Below, in pieces: positions 8,460 to 18,375 of a stretch of 64,000 nucleotides of DNA. A program made the position numbers and the translations under genes. Every line of letters starts with the position of its first letter. Position 1 is the first letter of the stretch. The notes below the pieces were generated by a model. That model saw nothing but the letters and a program-made list of their open reading frames with translations, ran no database searches and had not been told where the DNA came from. This stretch comes from Nocardioides sp. zg-1228 (GTDB lineage: Bacteria; Actinomycetota; Actinomycetes; Propionibacteriales; Nocardioidaceae): positions 1,674,001 to 1,738,000 of the forward strand of contig NZ_CP070961.1 of the NCBI RefSeq assembly GCF_017086465.1, read 5' to 3'.

Positions 8460-11400
8460 TCAGCGCCTGACGGTGAACTTCACCGTGTCGGTGCTGCGCT
8501 TGACGGTGTCGGACCCGAGGTAGGTCGCCTTCGCCTTGTACTTTCCGGCCTTCAGGCCCTTGGCGATCGACACCGTGGCCTTGCCCTTCTTGACCGTGGC
8601 CTTGTACTTCTTGCCGCCGATCTTGACCGTGACCTTGCCGGTGACCTTGACGTCGGCCTTGACCTTGACGACGAAGGTCACCTTCGTGCCGGCCTTCGGC
8701 CTGCTCGGCTTGACCGTGACCTTGGTCTTCGACCGGGCCTTGGTGGAGGAGGCGCCGACGACCGTCGCGGTGAACGCCGCCTTCGACGGCGCCTGCGTAC
8801 GGTTGCCGAGGTAGCTCGCGGTCAGCGCGTTGGCGCCGATCGGGAGGTCGGCCGGCAGGGCCACGGTGGCCTTGCCGTTGGCGCCGAGCTCGGCGGTGCC
8901 GAGCTCCTTGCCCGCGGCGTCGGTCACCTTGACGGTGCCGGTGGGGGCCGAGCCGACGCTGCCGTCGCGGGACACGGTCACGTCCACCGTGGAGGCCTCG
9001 CCGAACGTGCTCGGCTCGGGCTTGCGCACCACGGCGACCTTGGTCGGCAGCTTGCAGTCGACCAGCTTGACGTTGTCGACCGACCAGCCGATGACGCCGC
9101 CGCAGCCGTCGCGACCGATGTCGAAGCGCAGCTGCATCGTGTCGCCGGAGACCAGGCCGAGCGCGTCCATGTCGACCACGGACGTGCCCCAGCCCGACTT
9201 GAGGGTGCCACCGTCGGTGCCGGTGAAGCCCGGCTCCCCGGCCAGCGGGTTGGTGTTGCCCGCCTCGGCGAGCTCGATCGGTGCGTTGTAGAGGTACGCG
9301 TCCGCCGGGACCGTCTCGAACGCGCCGCCGTTGATGCTCACCTTGAGGTTGCCGCCGTCGTAGCCGAGCTCGGTCGAGACCGAGTGGTCGAAGGTCAGCT
9401 TGGGGTGGAGCATCTCACCGACCTCGACCACCGGGCTGGAGATCGAGTCGCGGCTGGAGAAGTCGCCGGCCGTGCCGGAGCACTCGCCCTTGTCCGGGGC
9501 GGGGCCGAAGGCGACCTTGCCCGGGTGTCCCTCGACCGACGTGGAGACCCACGGCTCGTTGAGGCCGCCCGGGTAGACGACCTCCTTGCCGGCGGTCCAG
9601 CCGGCCAGGCCGTCCTCGAAGTCCTCGCTCCAGGCGACGTCGGTGACGAAGCCGTCACCGCACAGCGACGGCGCGCTCGGGTCGAGCAGCGGCTGGAAGT
9701 CGCACTGCACCGGCTCCTTGCGGAGCTCCGTGGCCGAGATGACCTTGGCGAGCTCGCCGCAGTCGGCGGCCGTGATCGGCGCCGCCGGCTGGACGTCGCC
9801 GGCACCCAGGGTGATCTTGTTGATCGGCTTGCCGGTCAGGTCGGCGCAGGACGCCTCGAGGCCGTCGGCCAGGTCGGTGAAGTCCGACGTCGGCGTCAGG
9901 TAGGCCGACTGCGCACGCCACCAGAGGTTGACGGCCTTGTCGAGACCGAGACCGGTCGAGGTCTGGCCGTTGTAGGCGCCACCGTCCACCGCGAGGGCGA
10001 ACGCGTGGTTGGGGACGCCGGAGTTGCTGTGCACGCCGCCGGCGTCGTCGGTGCCGCACTTGTACTCGGCGTCCGACACCTTGCCCGGGTCGCCGTGGCA
10101 GGTCGGGTTCCACATGTCGCGGATGGCACCGCCGAACGCCGACGACTTCTCGCTCAGCAGCCAGCGGTAGGAGTCGAAGCGGTCGCCGCCCACGTCGCGC
10201 ATGGTGACGTTGACCGTCGCGCCGGAGGCGATGGCGGTGCGGATGGACTCGCGGTCGGAGAGACCGATCGAGACGGTGCTGACGAGGGTCTGGTCGGCAC
10301 CCGACATGCCCAGCGGCGCCTCCTCGCGGTTGCCGATGATGAGCGCGGCTGCGCCCTCGGCGGTGGCGACCTCGGCCTTCTCCTCGAAGGAGCACAGGCC
10401 GCGGTTGACGAGGACGACCTTGCCGGTCACGTCCTGGTCGTAGGGCGAGCAGCCGTCGAGGTTGGTGCCGCCGCCGGCCTCGACCGCGTCGGTGGGGGCC
10501 GCGACGTCGCCGCTGATGCCCGCGCCCGTCAGCGGCCTGCCGAACGACGCACCGCCGGTGAGGCAGTCCTTCGCGATCGACGAGGGCGAGTTGATCGTGA
10601 GCTGCGGGAGCGCGGGGGAGTGCGTGGAGCACAGTCCGTCGGGACGCTTGGCGGAGAGGTCGCCCTCACCCTCGTCCTCACGGTTGTTGACCAGGTCCAC
10701 GACCTCGCCGAACACGTCCGACATCGACTCGTTGAGCGCACCGGCCTGCCACTGGTAGATCAGCCCGGAGGTCTCCTGGGTGTAGGCGTGGCTCCACTCG
10801 TGCGCCACGGTGTCGTCGTCGTAGACACCGGGGCAGTAGCTGGCGAAGGTGCCGTTCCACGAGGCGTTGGGGCAGCGGTCCGAGCGGTTGTGCACGGTGA
10901 TCATCCGAGCACCGGCGCCGTCCCAGGAGTCGCGGCCGAACATGTTCGCGTAGAGGTTGTAGGTCTCCTCGCTCGAGATCAGCAGGTTCTGCTGGTCCTG
11001 GTCGAGGGCGCCCGGGAACGGGTCGCCCTCCTGCCACACCCGCTCGCGCACGTCGTCGCTGACCTCGTCAGGGGTGCCGCCGTCGTCGGTGACGGTCAGC
11101 AGCTCGCGGTCGAGCGCCTCGTGGATGCGCGAGTAGCGGTTGACCGGCTTGAGGCTGGTGGCGTCGAGGAACAGGACGTCGTGGACGCTCCCGCCCTTCG
11201 CGGTCACGTTGGACACGTCCACCTGCCAGGCGAGCACGGCGTCGCCGTCCTCGCCCTTGACCGAGCCCTTGCGGTAGACGACGAGCTCGGCGTCGCCCGC
11301 GCGCAGGCCGGTGGTGTCGGCGGCAGAGGAGTCGGCGGAGGTGGGCGGGAACTCCTTGACGATCGCGACCGCGGCCTCGCCGGCCTCGCCGGCGGTGGTC

Positions 11401-11882
11401 GCCGGCGTGGTGCTCAGCGACAGGTCGGGCGCGGCATAGCCGGTGACCGAGGTGAGGTCGCCCTGCTTGTCCACGTTGGCCTTGAGGGTCGATCCGAAGA
11501 CCGGGACGCCTTGGTAGGCCTGGGTGTAGGTGACGGTCCAGCCGAGCGGGCCGGCGTCCACCCGCACCTGCTCGAGCTCGCTGCTGCGCGCGCCGAGCAC
11601 ACCGGCGAACTCGTCGAGGTAGGCGTCGGCCTTGGCGCTGGCACCGGCCGCATCGCGGGCGGCCCTGCCGGGAAGCAGGTCACCGTTGGTGCGGACGAAA
11701 CCGGCCTTGCCGGTGGCGGCTTCCTTGCTGATGGCGACCGAGCCCTCGGCCTGGTCGCGCAGCTGCGAGAGCAGCGAAGGTTCGGCACTCGGTGCCGCTG
11801 TTGCCTGCACTCCGAGCGTGGGGACGGCGGCCAGGCCGGCGCCCACGACGGCGAGTGCAAGCCCCCTGTTGAGGAGCTTCAC
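8460..11882 (-). CDS. Secreted M4-type zinc metallopeptidase with PA and Ig-like domains
   Basis: This 1140-residue exported protease has a signal peptide (MKLLNRGLALAVVGAGLAA...) when started at the GTG at 11882. An in-frame ATG at 11948 would add 22 residues ahead of it. After an FTP-like propeptide comes the thermolysin-type catalytic site HEWSHAYTQ with the downstream glutamate in GALNESMSDVFGE. A protease-associated (PA) domain is inserted, recognised by VTGKVVLVNRGLCSFEEK. Next come a carbohydrate-binding-like or MAM-like segment (WSEDFEDGLAGWTAG) and two bacterial Ig-like domains. The extreme C terminus is lysine-rich and ends in VRR, like two other secreted enzymes in this window. Likely role: extracellular protein degradation. 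Confidence 0.9.
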   Translation of the reverse strand: MKLLNRGLALAVVGAGLAAVPTLGVQATAAPSAEPSLLSQLRDQAEGSVAISKEAATGKAGFVRTNGDLLPGRAARDAAGASAKADAYLDEFAGVLGARSSELEQVRVDAGPLGWTVTYTQAYQGVPVFGSTLKANVDKQGDLTSVTGYAAPDLSLSTTPATTAGEAGEAAVAIVKEFPPTSADSSAADTTGLRAGDAELVVYRKGSVKGEDGDAVLAWQVDVSNVTAKGGSVHDVLFLDATSLKPVNRYSRIHEALDRELLTVTDDGGTPDEVSDDVRERVWQEGDPFPGALDQDQQNLLISSEETYNLYANMFGRDSWDGAGARMITVHNRSDRCPNASWNGTFASYCPGVYDDDTVAHEWSHAYTQETSGLIYQWQAGALNESMSDVFGEVVDLVNNREDEGEGDLSAKRPDGLCSTHSPALPQLTINSPSSIAKDCLTGGASFGRPLTGAGISGDVAAPTDAVEAGGGTNLDGCSPYDQDVTGKVVLVNRGLCSFEEKAEVATAEGAAALIIGNREEAPLGMSGADQTLVSTVSIGLSDRESIRTAIASGATVNVTMRDVGGDRFDSYRWLLSEKSSAFGGAIRDMWNPTCHGDPGKVSDAEYKCGTDDAGGVHSNSGVPNHAFALAVDGGAYNGQTSTGLGLDKAVNLWWRAQSAYLTPTSDFTDLADGLEASCADLTGKPINKITLGAGDVQPAAPITAADCGELAKVISATELRKEPVQCDFQPLLDPSAPSLCGDGFVTDVAWSEDFEDGLAGWTAGKEVVYPGGLNEPWVSTSVEGHPGKVAFGPAPDKGECSGTAGDFSSRDSISSPVVEVGEMLHPKLTFDHSVSTELGYDGGNLKVSINGGAFETVPADAYLYNAPIELAEAGNTNPLAGEPGFTGTDGGTLKSGWGTSVVDMDALGLVSGDTMQLRFDIGRDGCGGVIGWSVDNVKLVDCKLPTKVAVVRKPEPSTFGEASTVDVTVSRDGSVGSAPTGTVKVTDAAGKELGTAELGANGKATVALPADLPIGANALTASYLGNRTQAPSKAAFTATVVGASSTKARSKTKVTVKPSRPKAGTKVTFVVKVKADVKVTGKVTVKIGGKKYKATVKKGKATVSIAKGLKAGKYKAKATYLGSDTVKRSTDTVKFTVRR

Positions 11883-12090
11883 GTAGTTCTTCTTCCCTGA
11901 GACGAGACGTCCCCCGGCACCGGTCGGCCGGGTGATCGGGGTCACCATAAGCGCCCGTCCGGTCGGTCAGGAAGACCCCTTGGTGACCAATTCCCGCCCC
12001 CCTGCGCCGGGGCCGCCCGTCCTCCGCTCCGCCCGGCCCGGGCGGACGACACGCACCTCTGTGGTCCCTGTGACTGGTGTGACGTGGCCG

Positions 12091-12102
12091 TAGGGTCGGA
12101 CC
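12091..12102 (+). promoter_or_regulatory. -10 hexamer of a probable leaderless ftsK promoter
   Basis: TAGGGT is followed by six bases and then ATG 12103, with no Shine-Dalgarno. The same arrangement recurs at many genes of the window. Confidence 0.5.
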
Positions 12103-14742
12103 ATGGCGACCCGTACGTCTTCCCCGCCGGGGTCGCGGAGCTCGAGCACGTCTGGATCCAAGCGCACCACCAAGGGTTCGAGCACCCGATCACGGAGTAC
12201 CAGCAAGCCTCCCGCCCCTCGCTCCTCGGCGAAGGGTCGGAGCCGCTCGAGCGCGTCCGCACGAGGCTCCGGCTCGCGGCCCGCGCCCCGCGCGGTGCGC
12301 AACGGGTCGGGACCGGTGGCGAGGGCGTTCGGCGCCCTCGGCCGCGTGGTCGCCGCCGTGTGGCTCGGCGCCGCCCACGCCGTCGGTGCGGTCGCGCGCT
12401 CGATCGGGCAGTCGGCCCGCGACCTCGACCCCGAGCACCGCCGTGACGGGGTCGGGCTCTTCCTCTTCGGCCTCGCGATGGTCGCGGCCGCCGCCGTGTG
12501 GTGGCAGCTGCCCGGCGGCGTCATGGACGTCGCCCGCTCGATGACCGCCGGCGCGGTCGGCAAGGTCGGCTGGCTGGTGCCGCTGTTCCTGGTCTACGCC
12601 GGCTGGCGCACCCTGCGCGACCCCGAGCGCAACGGCCCCGCGGGCCGCCAGGTGATCGGCTGGACCGCGTTCGGGCTCGGCCTGCTCGGCATCGTCCACA
12701 TCGCCAACGGCAACCCGCAGCCCGTCCTCGGCGACGCGACCAACCTCCAGGAGGCCGGGGGCGCGATCGGCTACGTCACCTCGAGCCTGCTGCTCGACCT
12801 CATGCAGACGACGTACGTCGTGGTGCCGCTGCTGACGCTGCTCGCCGTCTTCGGGGTCCTCATCATCACCGCGACCCCCGTCTACCAGGTGCCGGCGAGG
12901 CTCGCCGCGCTGCGCGACCGGGCCCTGGGCCGCACCCCGGCCCCCGAGCCGGGGTCGGAGGAGCCGACCAAGCCGGTGCGCGCGCGCCGGCGCTCCGCGC
13001 TCGACGACGGGGTCGACCCCGACATGGGCGATCCCGCCTACGACAGCCCGGTGCTCGCCGACCGCGAGCTCTCCAAGCGTCGGCGCAAGAAGGACGCCGA
13101 GCCGATGGAGGACTACGGCATCGACCTGTTCGCCGACCCCGACCTCTCGGGCGACGCGCCCACCGAGGTCACCCCGGCCGTCGCGGGGGCCGGCAGGGAC
13201 GACACCGGCACCCTCGAGCCGCCACCCCACACGCCCCTCCCGGCCCGCGTGGAGCAGCTCGCGCTCTCGGGCGACATCACCTACTCGCTGCCCGACAACT
13301 CGGCGCTCAAGCCGGGCTCGCCGCACAAGGCGCGCTCCAAGGCCAGCGACGCGGTCGTCGAGCGGCTGATGCAGGTGATGGACGAGTTCGGCATCGACGC
13401 CACAGTCACCGGCTACACCCGTGGCCCGACGGTCACCCGCTACGAGGTCGAGCTCGGCCCCGCGGTCAAGGTGGAGAAGGTCACCGCGCTCTCGAAGAAC
13501 ATCGCCTACGCCGTGGCGTCGGCCGACGTGCGCATCCTGAGCCCGATCCCCGGCAAGTCGGCCATCGGCATCGAGATCCCGAACGTCGACAAGGAGATCG
13601 TGTCGCTGGGCGACGTGCTGCGCTCCGGCACGGCCCGCGCCGACCACCACCCGATGGTCGCCGGCCTCGGCAAGGACGTCGAGGGCGGCTTCGTGGTCGC
13701 CAACATGGCGAAGATGCCGCACCTGCTGGTCGCCGGCGCCACCGGCTCCGGAAAGTCGTCGTTCATCAACTCGCTGATCACCTCGATCCTCATGCGGGCC
13801 ACGCCCGACGAGGTGCGGATGATCATGGTCGACCCCAAGCGGGTGGAGCTCAACGCCTACGAGGGCGTGCCGCACCTGATCACGCCGATCATTACCAACC
13901 CCAAGAAGGCCGCCGAGGCGCTGGCGTGGGTCGTGCGCGAGATGGACATGCGCTACGACGACCTGGCCAACTTCGGGTTCCGCCACATCGACGACTTCAA
14001 CAAGGCGGTGCGCGCCGGCAAGGTCGAGGTGCCGGCGGGCAGCGAGCGCACGCTCACCCCCTACCCCTACCTGCTCGTGATCGTCGACGAGCTCGCCGAC
14101 CTGATGATGGTCTCGCCACGCGACGTCGAGGACTCGGTCGTGCGCATCACCCAGCTCGCCCGCGCCGCCGGCATCCACCTGGTGCTCGCGACGCAGCGCC
14201 CGTCGGTCGACGTGGTGACCGGCCTGATCAAGGCCAACGTCCCCTCGCGACTCGCGTTCGCGACGAGCTCGCTCGGCGACAGCCGGGTCATCCTCGACCA
14301 GCCGGGTGCGGAGAAGCTCGTCGGTCAGGGTGACGGCCTCTTCCTGCCGATGGGCGCGTCCAAGCCGGTGCGCGTCCAGGGCTCGTGGGTCACCGAGGCC
14401 GAGATCCACCAGGTCGTCAAGCACTGCAAGGACCAGCTCGAGCCGACCTACGTCGAGGACGTGACGGCGCCGAAGGAGTCCAAGCGCGAGCTCGACGACG
14501 ACATCGGCGACGACATGGAGCTCGTGGTGCAGGCCATCGAGCTGGTCGTCTCCACTCAGTTCGGCTCCACCTCGATGCTCCAGCGCAAGCTGCGCGTCGG
14601 GTTCGCCAAGGCCGGCCGGCTGATGGACATCCTGGAGAGCCGCGGGGTCGTCGGGCCGAGCGAGGGCTCGAAGGCGCGTGACGTCCTGGTCAAGCCGGAC
14701 GAGATCGATTCCGTGATCGCCACGTTGGAGGGGGGAGCCTGA
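12103..14742 (+). CDS. ftsK: DNA translocase FtsK/SpoIIIE
   Basis: This 879-residue septal DNA pump begins with a low-complexity Ser/Arg/Lys tail (about residues 1-75). About four membrane helices follow (roughly 115-265), then an acidic/proline linker and the RecA-like motor. The motor has Walker A GATGSGKSS near residue 545, Walker B LLVIVDELADLM near 656 and ATQRPSVDVVTG. The last 65 residues form the winged-helix gamma domain (STQFGSTSMLQRKLRVGFAKA) that reads orientation sequences such as KOPS. It moves chromosome ends through the closing septum and supports dimer resolution. The stop overlaps the next gene's ATG by one base (TGATG). Confidence 0.96.
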   Translation: MATRTSSPPGSRSSSTSGSKRTTKGSSTRSRSTSKPPAPRSSAKGRSRSSASARGSGSRPAPRAVRNGSGPVARAFGALGRVVAAVWLGAAHAVGAVARSIGQSARDLDPEHRRDGVGLFLFGLAMVAAAAVWWQLPGGVMDVARSMTAGAVGKVGWLVPLFLVYAGWRTLRDPERNGPAGRQVIGWTAFGLGLLGIVHIANGNPQPVLGDATNLQEAGGAIGYVTSSLLLDLMQTTYVVVPLLTLLAVFGVLIITATPVYQVPARLAALRDRALGRTPAPEPGSEEPTKPVRARRRSALDDGVDPDMGDPAYDSPVLADRELSKRRRKKDAEPMEDYGIDLFADPDLSGDAPTEVTPAVAGAGRDDTGTLEPPPHTPLPARVEQLALSGDITYSLPDNSALKPGSPHKARSKASDAVVERLMQVMDEFGIDATVTGYTRGPTVTRYEVELGPAVKVEKVTALSKNIAYAVASADVRILSPIPGKSAIGIEIPNVDKEIVSLGDVLRSGTARADHHPMVAGLGKDVEGGFVVANMAKMPHLLVAGATGSGKSSFINSLITSILMRATPDEVRMIMVDPKRVELNAYEGVPHLITPIITNPKKAAEALAWVVREMDMRYDDLANFGFRHIDDFNKAVRAGKVEVPAGSERTLTPYPYLLVIVDELADLMMVSPRDVEDSVVRITQLARAAGIHLVLATQRPSVDVVTGLIKANVPSRLAFATSSLGDSRVILDQPGAEKLVGQGDGLFLPMGASKPVRVQGSWVTEAEIHQVVKHCKDQLEPTYVEDVTAPKESKRELDDDIGDDMELVVQAIELVVSTQFGSTSMLQRKLRVGFAKAGRLMDILESRGVVGPSEGSKARDVLVKPDEIDSVIATLEGGA

Positions 14743-16460
14743 TGGGCGCCACGTCGATGCAGGCAGCAGTGCACGAGGACGACAACCATGCCGCGACCGG
14801 TGAGCCCGGAGGGCTCGCGGTCGCACCGGACGCGGTGGAGGTACGCCGCAGCGCGGCCGTCGCCGCGGGCGTCGGACTGACCGCGTCCGCGGTCGCCATC
14901 GCCTACCTGGCGCGCGCCACGCAGAGCGGCTCGGCGCTCGACTGGGCGTTCGTGGTCGCGATGGGCCTGCTGGGCGCCTACTGGCTCGCCGGCCTCGTCG
15001 ACGCCCGCACGCCGCTCCTCGTCGCCGACACCCAGGGCATCCGGATCCGCCTGGGCCGCACCTGGCGGGGCCTGCCCTGGTCGGCGGTGCACCACGTCGA
15101 GCACACGCCGCGCCGCGGCCTGCTCCGCGACGGCCGGCTCGTCGTCGTGCCCCACAACCCCGAGCTGGTCGAGGCCGAGCTGACCCGCGCCGGCCGGCGC
15201 CACACCAGCCTGTCGCGGCTGCTCCACGGGGCGCCGTTCGCCGTGCCGCTCGGGCTCTCCACCCACGTCACGGGCACCGCGGGTGACCTCGCCGAGGCGC
15301 TCGGCCGGGTCGCCCGCGACAGCAGCCAGATCGTCGTCCTCGAGCCCGAGGCGCCCGAGCACGCGGAGCTCCCCGGGTCGGCGGACGCCGCCGAGCACGC
15401 CGAGCACGAGGTCGTGGAGGGCGAGGTGGTCGAGCCCGCCGAGGCCGTCGAGCCCGCCGAGGTCGTCCAGCCGGTCGAGCCTGCCGAGCACGTCGCGTCG
15501 CCGGTCGTGGCGAGCCCCACCCCGGTGGCGTTGCGCGAGACCGGTGCCGCCCGGCGCTCGGAGGTGCGGCGCGACATCGTCACGGCCGAGGACGACGAGC
15601 TCGAGGGACGCGAGCTGCGCCGGCCGGGACGGGTGAGCCTGGTGGAGGAGACCCAGTCGTGGGGCGACCGCGTCCGGGCCATCGCGCGGCCCGGTGAGCC
15701 GGTCGAGCCGTTGGTGCTCGACGACTTCGAGGTGGAGCCCGCCGAGGACCCGGTCATCGGCCCGGAGCTGGCGGCGGCGCGCACCCGGCTGGGGCTCACG
15801 GTCGACCAGCTGGCCGAGCGCACCCGGATCCGCCCCCACGTCATCGAGGCGGTCGAGGTCGACGACTTCGAGCCGTGCGGCGGCGACTTCTACGCCCGCG
15901 GCCACCTGCGCACCCTCGCCCGCGTGCTGGGCATCGACGTCGCGCCCCTGCTGGCGTCCTACGACGAGCGCTATGCCCACGCGCCCATCAACCCGCGCCG
16001 GGTGTTCGAGGCCGAGCTGGCCACGGGCGCGCACGGCTCGATCCGCGGCACCCGCGGCGGACCCAACTGGTCGGTGCTCGTCGCCGTGGTGATGGCCCTC
16101 GTGCTGGCCTGGTCGATCGCGCGCCTGGTCATGGACACCCCGCCGGAGCTGCGCAGCACGACACCGGTGCTCAACGGCTCGGGCGGCCCGCAGGGCGCGG
16201 GCAACGCGCCCGTGGCCGAGCCGGTCGCTGTCGTCATCACCGCCGCGTCGGGTGGTGCGCGCGTCGTGGTGCGCGACGGCGCGGGGGAGCAGGTCTTCAA
16301 GGGCAACCTCGCCGTCGGCGGGAGCCGCGAGCTCAAGGCCTCCCCGCCGGTGCGGGTCGACTCGACCGACGGCGCCGTGACCGTGTCGCTCGCCGGCGGC
16401 GACCCCCGCCCGGTGGGCGAGCCGGGTGTCGCCGGCCAGGGGACGTTCGTCGTCGACTGA
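14742..16460 (+). CDS. RodZ-like HTH membrane protein with extra N-terminal membrane/PH-like domain
   Basis: The C-terminal 240 residues follow the RodZ plan: a cytoplasmic HTH_25 domain (ELAAARTRLGLTVDQLAERT, then DDFEPCGGDFYARGHLRTLARVLGID), one membrane helix (SVLVAVVMALVLAWSIARLVM) and a periplasmic DUF4115-type beta domain. Unusually this is fused to an N-terminal unit of about 200 residues with two hydrophobic helices and a PH-like segment (LVADTQGIRIRLGRTWRGLPWSAV). A low-complexity Pro/Glu/Val linker joins the parts. RodZ links MreB to the wall machinery in rods; here it lies directly behind ftsK, so a cell-envelope or division role is likely. The precise function is inferred. Confidence 0.75.
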   Translation: MGATSMQAAVHEDDNHAATGEPGGLAVAPDAVEVRRSAAVAAGVGLTASAVAIAYLARATQSGSALDWAFVVAMGLLGAYWLAGLVDARTPLLVADTQGIRIRLGRTWRGLPWSAVHHVEHTPRRGLLRDGRLVVVPHNPELVEAELTRAGRRHTSLSRLLHGAPFAVPLGLSTHVTGTAGDLAEALGRVARDSSQIVVLEPEAPEHAELPGSADAAEHAEHEVVEGEVVEPAEAVEPAEVVQPVEPAEHVASPVVASPTPVALRETGAARRSEVRRDIVTAEDDELEGRELRRPGRVSLVEETQSWGDRVRAIARPGEPVEPLVLDDFEVEPAEDPVIGPELAAARTRLGLTVDQLAERTRIRPHVIEAVEVDDFEPCGGDFYARGHLRTLARVLGIDVAPLLASYDERYAHAPINPRRVFEAELATGAHGSIRGTRGGPNWSVLVAVVMALVLAWSIARLVMDTPPELRSTTPVLNGSGGPQGAGNAPVAEPVAVVITAASGGARVVVRDGAGEQVFKGNLAVGGSRELKASPPVRVDSTDGAVTVSLAGGDPRPVGEPGVAGQGTFVVD

Positions 16461-16465
16461 CCCGG

Positions 16466-16717
16466 TCAGGGGTGCGGGTCGACCGAGCCGTCGTGCCGGC
16501 CGAGCCGCACCTCGCGGCCGGCGCGGATCGCCTCGGCGAGCTGCTCGACGGTCGCGTCGGTGGTGTCGATGCCTCGCCCGCGCAGGTGCTCGCGCAGCGT
16601 CGCCGCCACGTCGACTCCCGGCGTGCGGGCGTACGTCGCGGCCGTGGCGTCCACGGCCTCCTGCGCGACGTCCTCGAGGGGCGCCCCGAGGTCTCCTCTG
16701 ATGGTGGTGAACTCCAT
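16466..16717 (-). CDS. Small conserved-type hypothetical protein
   Basis: The ORF gives 83 residues from the ATG at 16717 (MEFTTIRGDLGAPLEDVAQEA...). It is soluble, acidic and helical, with no cysteines and no motif I recognise. A TACTGC hexamer stands six bases before the ATG on this strand, matching the leaderless pattern of other genes. It ends five bases from the convergent RodZ-like gene. Codon use fits the neighbours, and the clean start and stop support a real gene. The longer frame upstream (to 16774) is less likely. Confidence 0.6.
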   Translation of the reverse strand: MEFTTIRGDLGAPLEDVAQEAVDATAATYARTPGVDVAATLREHLRGRGIDTTDATVEQLAEAIRAGREVRLGRHDGSVDPHP

Positions 16718-16875
16718 GCCGGTGCAGTACCCCCGGTGACGACGGTTGATCCCGGGGGGTGCGTGACGCCCCAACGGATGAACGGTGAGGGGTGCGTCTC
16801 AGGGGCGCGCGTGGCGGCCCTCACGCCTCGGCGGTGCGGGGTCGCGGGCCTGGACCCGTCATACTCACGGGTGCG

Positions 16876-18375
16876 ATGACCACCACTGAATCCGAGATCC
16901 TGACCGACGCCCTGCCGGCCCCGCTGCAGGTCGCCGTCGTCACGCTGGGCTGCGCCCGCAACGAGGTCGACTCCGAGGAGCTCGCCGGACGGCTCGAGGC
17001 GGGCGGCTTCGTGCTCGTCGACGACGCCGAGGAGGCCGACACCGTCGTGGTCAACACGTGCGGCTTCGTCGAGGCGGCCAAGAAGGACTCGGTCGACACG
17101 CTGCTCGAGGCCGCTGACCTCAAGGCGTCGGCCGGGCACGGCGGCCGGGCGCAGGCCGTGGTGGCCGTCGGCTGCCTGGCCGAGAGGTACGGCAAGGACC
17201 TCGCCGAGTCGCTGCCCGAGGCCGACGCGGTGCTCGGCTTCGACGACTACCCCGACATCGCCGCGCGGCTGCGCGCGATCGTGGCGGGGGAGACCCACCA
17301 CCCGCACACCCCCTCCGACCGGCGCCGGCTCCTGCCCATCTCGCCGGTCGAGCGCGACGCCGCAGCGGTGTCGGTGCCCGGCCACGACGTGGTCGGGGAG
17401 GTGGGTGAGATCGGTGCCGGTGCGCCCGCCACCGGCCCGCGCGCCGTACGCCGTCGCCTCGACGCCGGCCCGATGGCGCCGCTCAAGCTGGCCAGCGGCT
17501 GCGACCGGCGCTGCTCGTTCTGCGCGATCCCCAGCTTCCGCGGGTCCTTCCTGAGCCGTCGTCCCAGCGACGTCCTGCAGGAGGGCCAGTGGCTGGCCAC
17601 CCAGGGCGTCAAGGAGCTGTTCCTCGTCAGCGAGAACTCCACGTCCTACGGCAAGGACCTCGGTGACCTCCGGCTGCTGGAGACCCTGCTGCCCGAGCTG
17701 AGCGCCATCGACGGCATCGAGCGCGTCCGGGTGTCCTACCTGCAGCCCGCGGAGACCCGGCCGGGCCTCATCGAGGCGATCGCCTCCACCCCCGGAGTGG
17801 TGCCCTACTTCGACCTGTCGTTCCAGCACGCCAGCGCCGCGGTGCTGCGACGGATGCGCCGCTTCGGCGACCCCGAGAGCTTCCTCGGCCTGCTCGAGCG
17901 GATCCGCTCGCTGGCCCCGGAGGCGGGCGTTCGGTCCAACGTCATCGTGGGCTTCCCGGGGGAGACCGAGGACGACCTGCAGGCCCTGTGCGACTTCCTC
18001 GAGGCCGCGCGCATGGACGTCACCGGCGTCTTCGGCTACTCCGACGAGGACGGCACCGAGGCGGCCGGGTTCGCCGACGACCTCAAGCTCGACGAGGACG
18101 AGATCCGGGCCCGCACCGAGCACGTCACCGCGCTCGTGGAGGAGCTCAACTCCCAGCGGGCCGAGGAGCGCGTCGGCGAGCGGGTCGTGGTCCTCGTCGA
18201 GTCCGTCGAGGACGGCGTGATCGAGGGACGCGCCGCGCACCAGGGCCCCGAGGTGGACGGCACGACCCTGCTGACCGGCGCCGGCAACGCCCGGGTCGGC
18301 GACCTGGTGAGCGCCACCGTCACCGGCACCGACGGCGTCGACCTCGTCGCACGGGTGGACGGGGCAGCCGCATGA
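16876..18375 (+). CDS. rimO: Ribosomal protein S12 methylthiotransferase
   Basis: This radical-SAM methylthiotransferase has 499 residues. The N-terminal UPF0004 domain supplies three cluster cysteines ([36 protein letters not shown]). The radical-SAM CxxxCxxC is CDRRCSFC near residue 210, and a TRAM domain closes the protein. It adds a methylthio group to the universally conserved aspartate of ribosomal protein S12. A loop of about 40 residues (around residues 145-185, rich in Gly/Val) is longer than in E. coli RimO. A CATACT element lies ten bases before the ATG. The stop overlaps the pgsA start (ATGA). Confidence 0.95.
   Translation: MTTTESEILTDALPAPLQVAVVTLGCARNEVDSEELAGRLEAGGFVLVDDAEEADTVVVNTCGFVEAAKKDSVDTLLEAADLKASAGHGGRAQAVVAVGCLAERYGKDLAESLPEADAVLGFDDYPDIAARLRAIVAGETHHPHTPSDRRRLLPISPVERDAAAVSVPGHDVVGEVGEIGAGAPATGPRAVRRRLDAGPMAPLKLASGCDRRCSFCAIPSFRGSFLSRRPSDVLQEGQWLATQGVKELFLVSENSTSYGKDLGDLRLLETLLPELSAIDGIERVRVSYLQPAETRPGLIEAIASTPGVVPYFDLSFQHASAAVLRRMRRFGDPESFLGLLERIRSLAPEAGVRSNVIVGFPGETEDDLQALCDFLEAARMDVTGVFGYSDEDGTEAAGFADDLKLDEDEIRARTEHVTALVEELNSQRAEERVGERVVVLVESVEDGVIEGRAAHQGPEVDGTTLLTGAGNARVGDLVSATVTGTDGVDLVARVDGAAA

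Noticed and set aside
8430..11900. Long plus-strand frame opposite the M4 peptidase
   Set aside because: Low-complexity Leu/Arg/Gly/Asp sequence; the antisense protein has signal peptide and catalytic motifs.
15470..15500. Glu/Pro/Val repeats in the RodZ-like gene as a DNA repeat element
   Set aside because: They are coding low-complexity linker with normal codon use and no fixed unit length.
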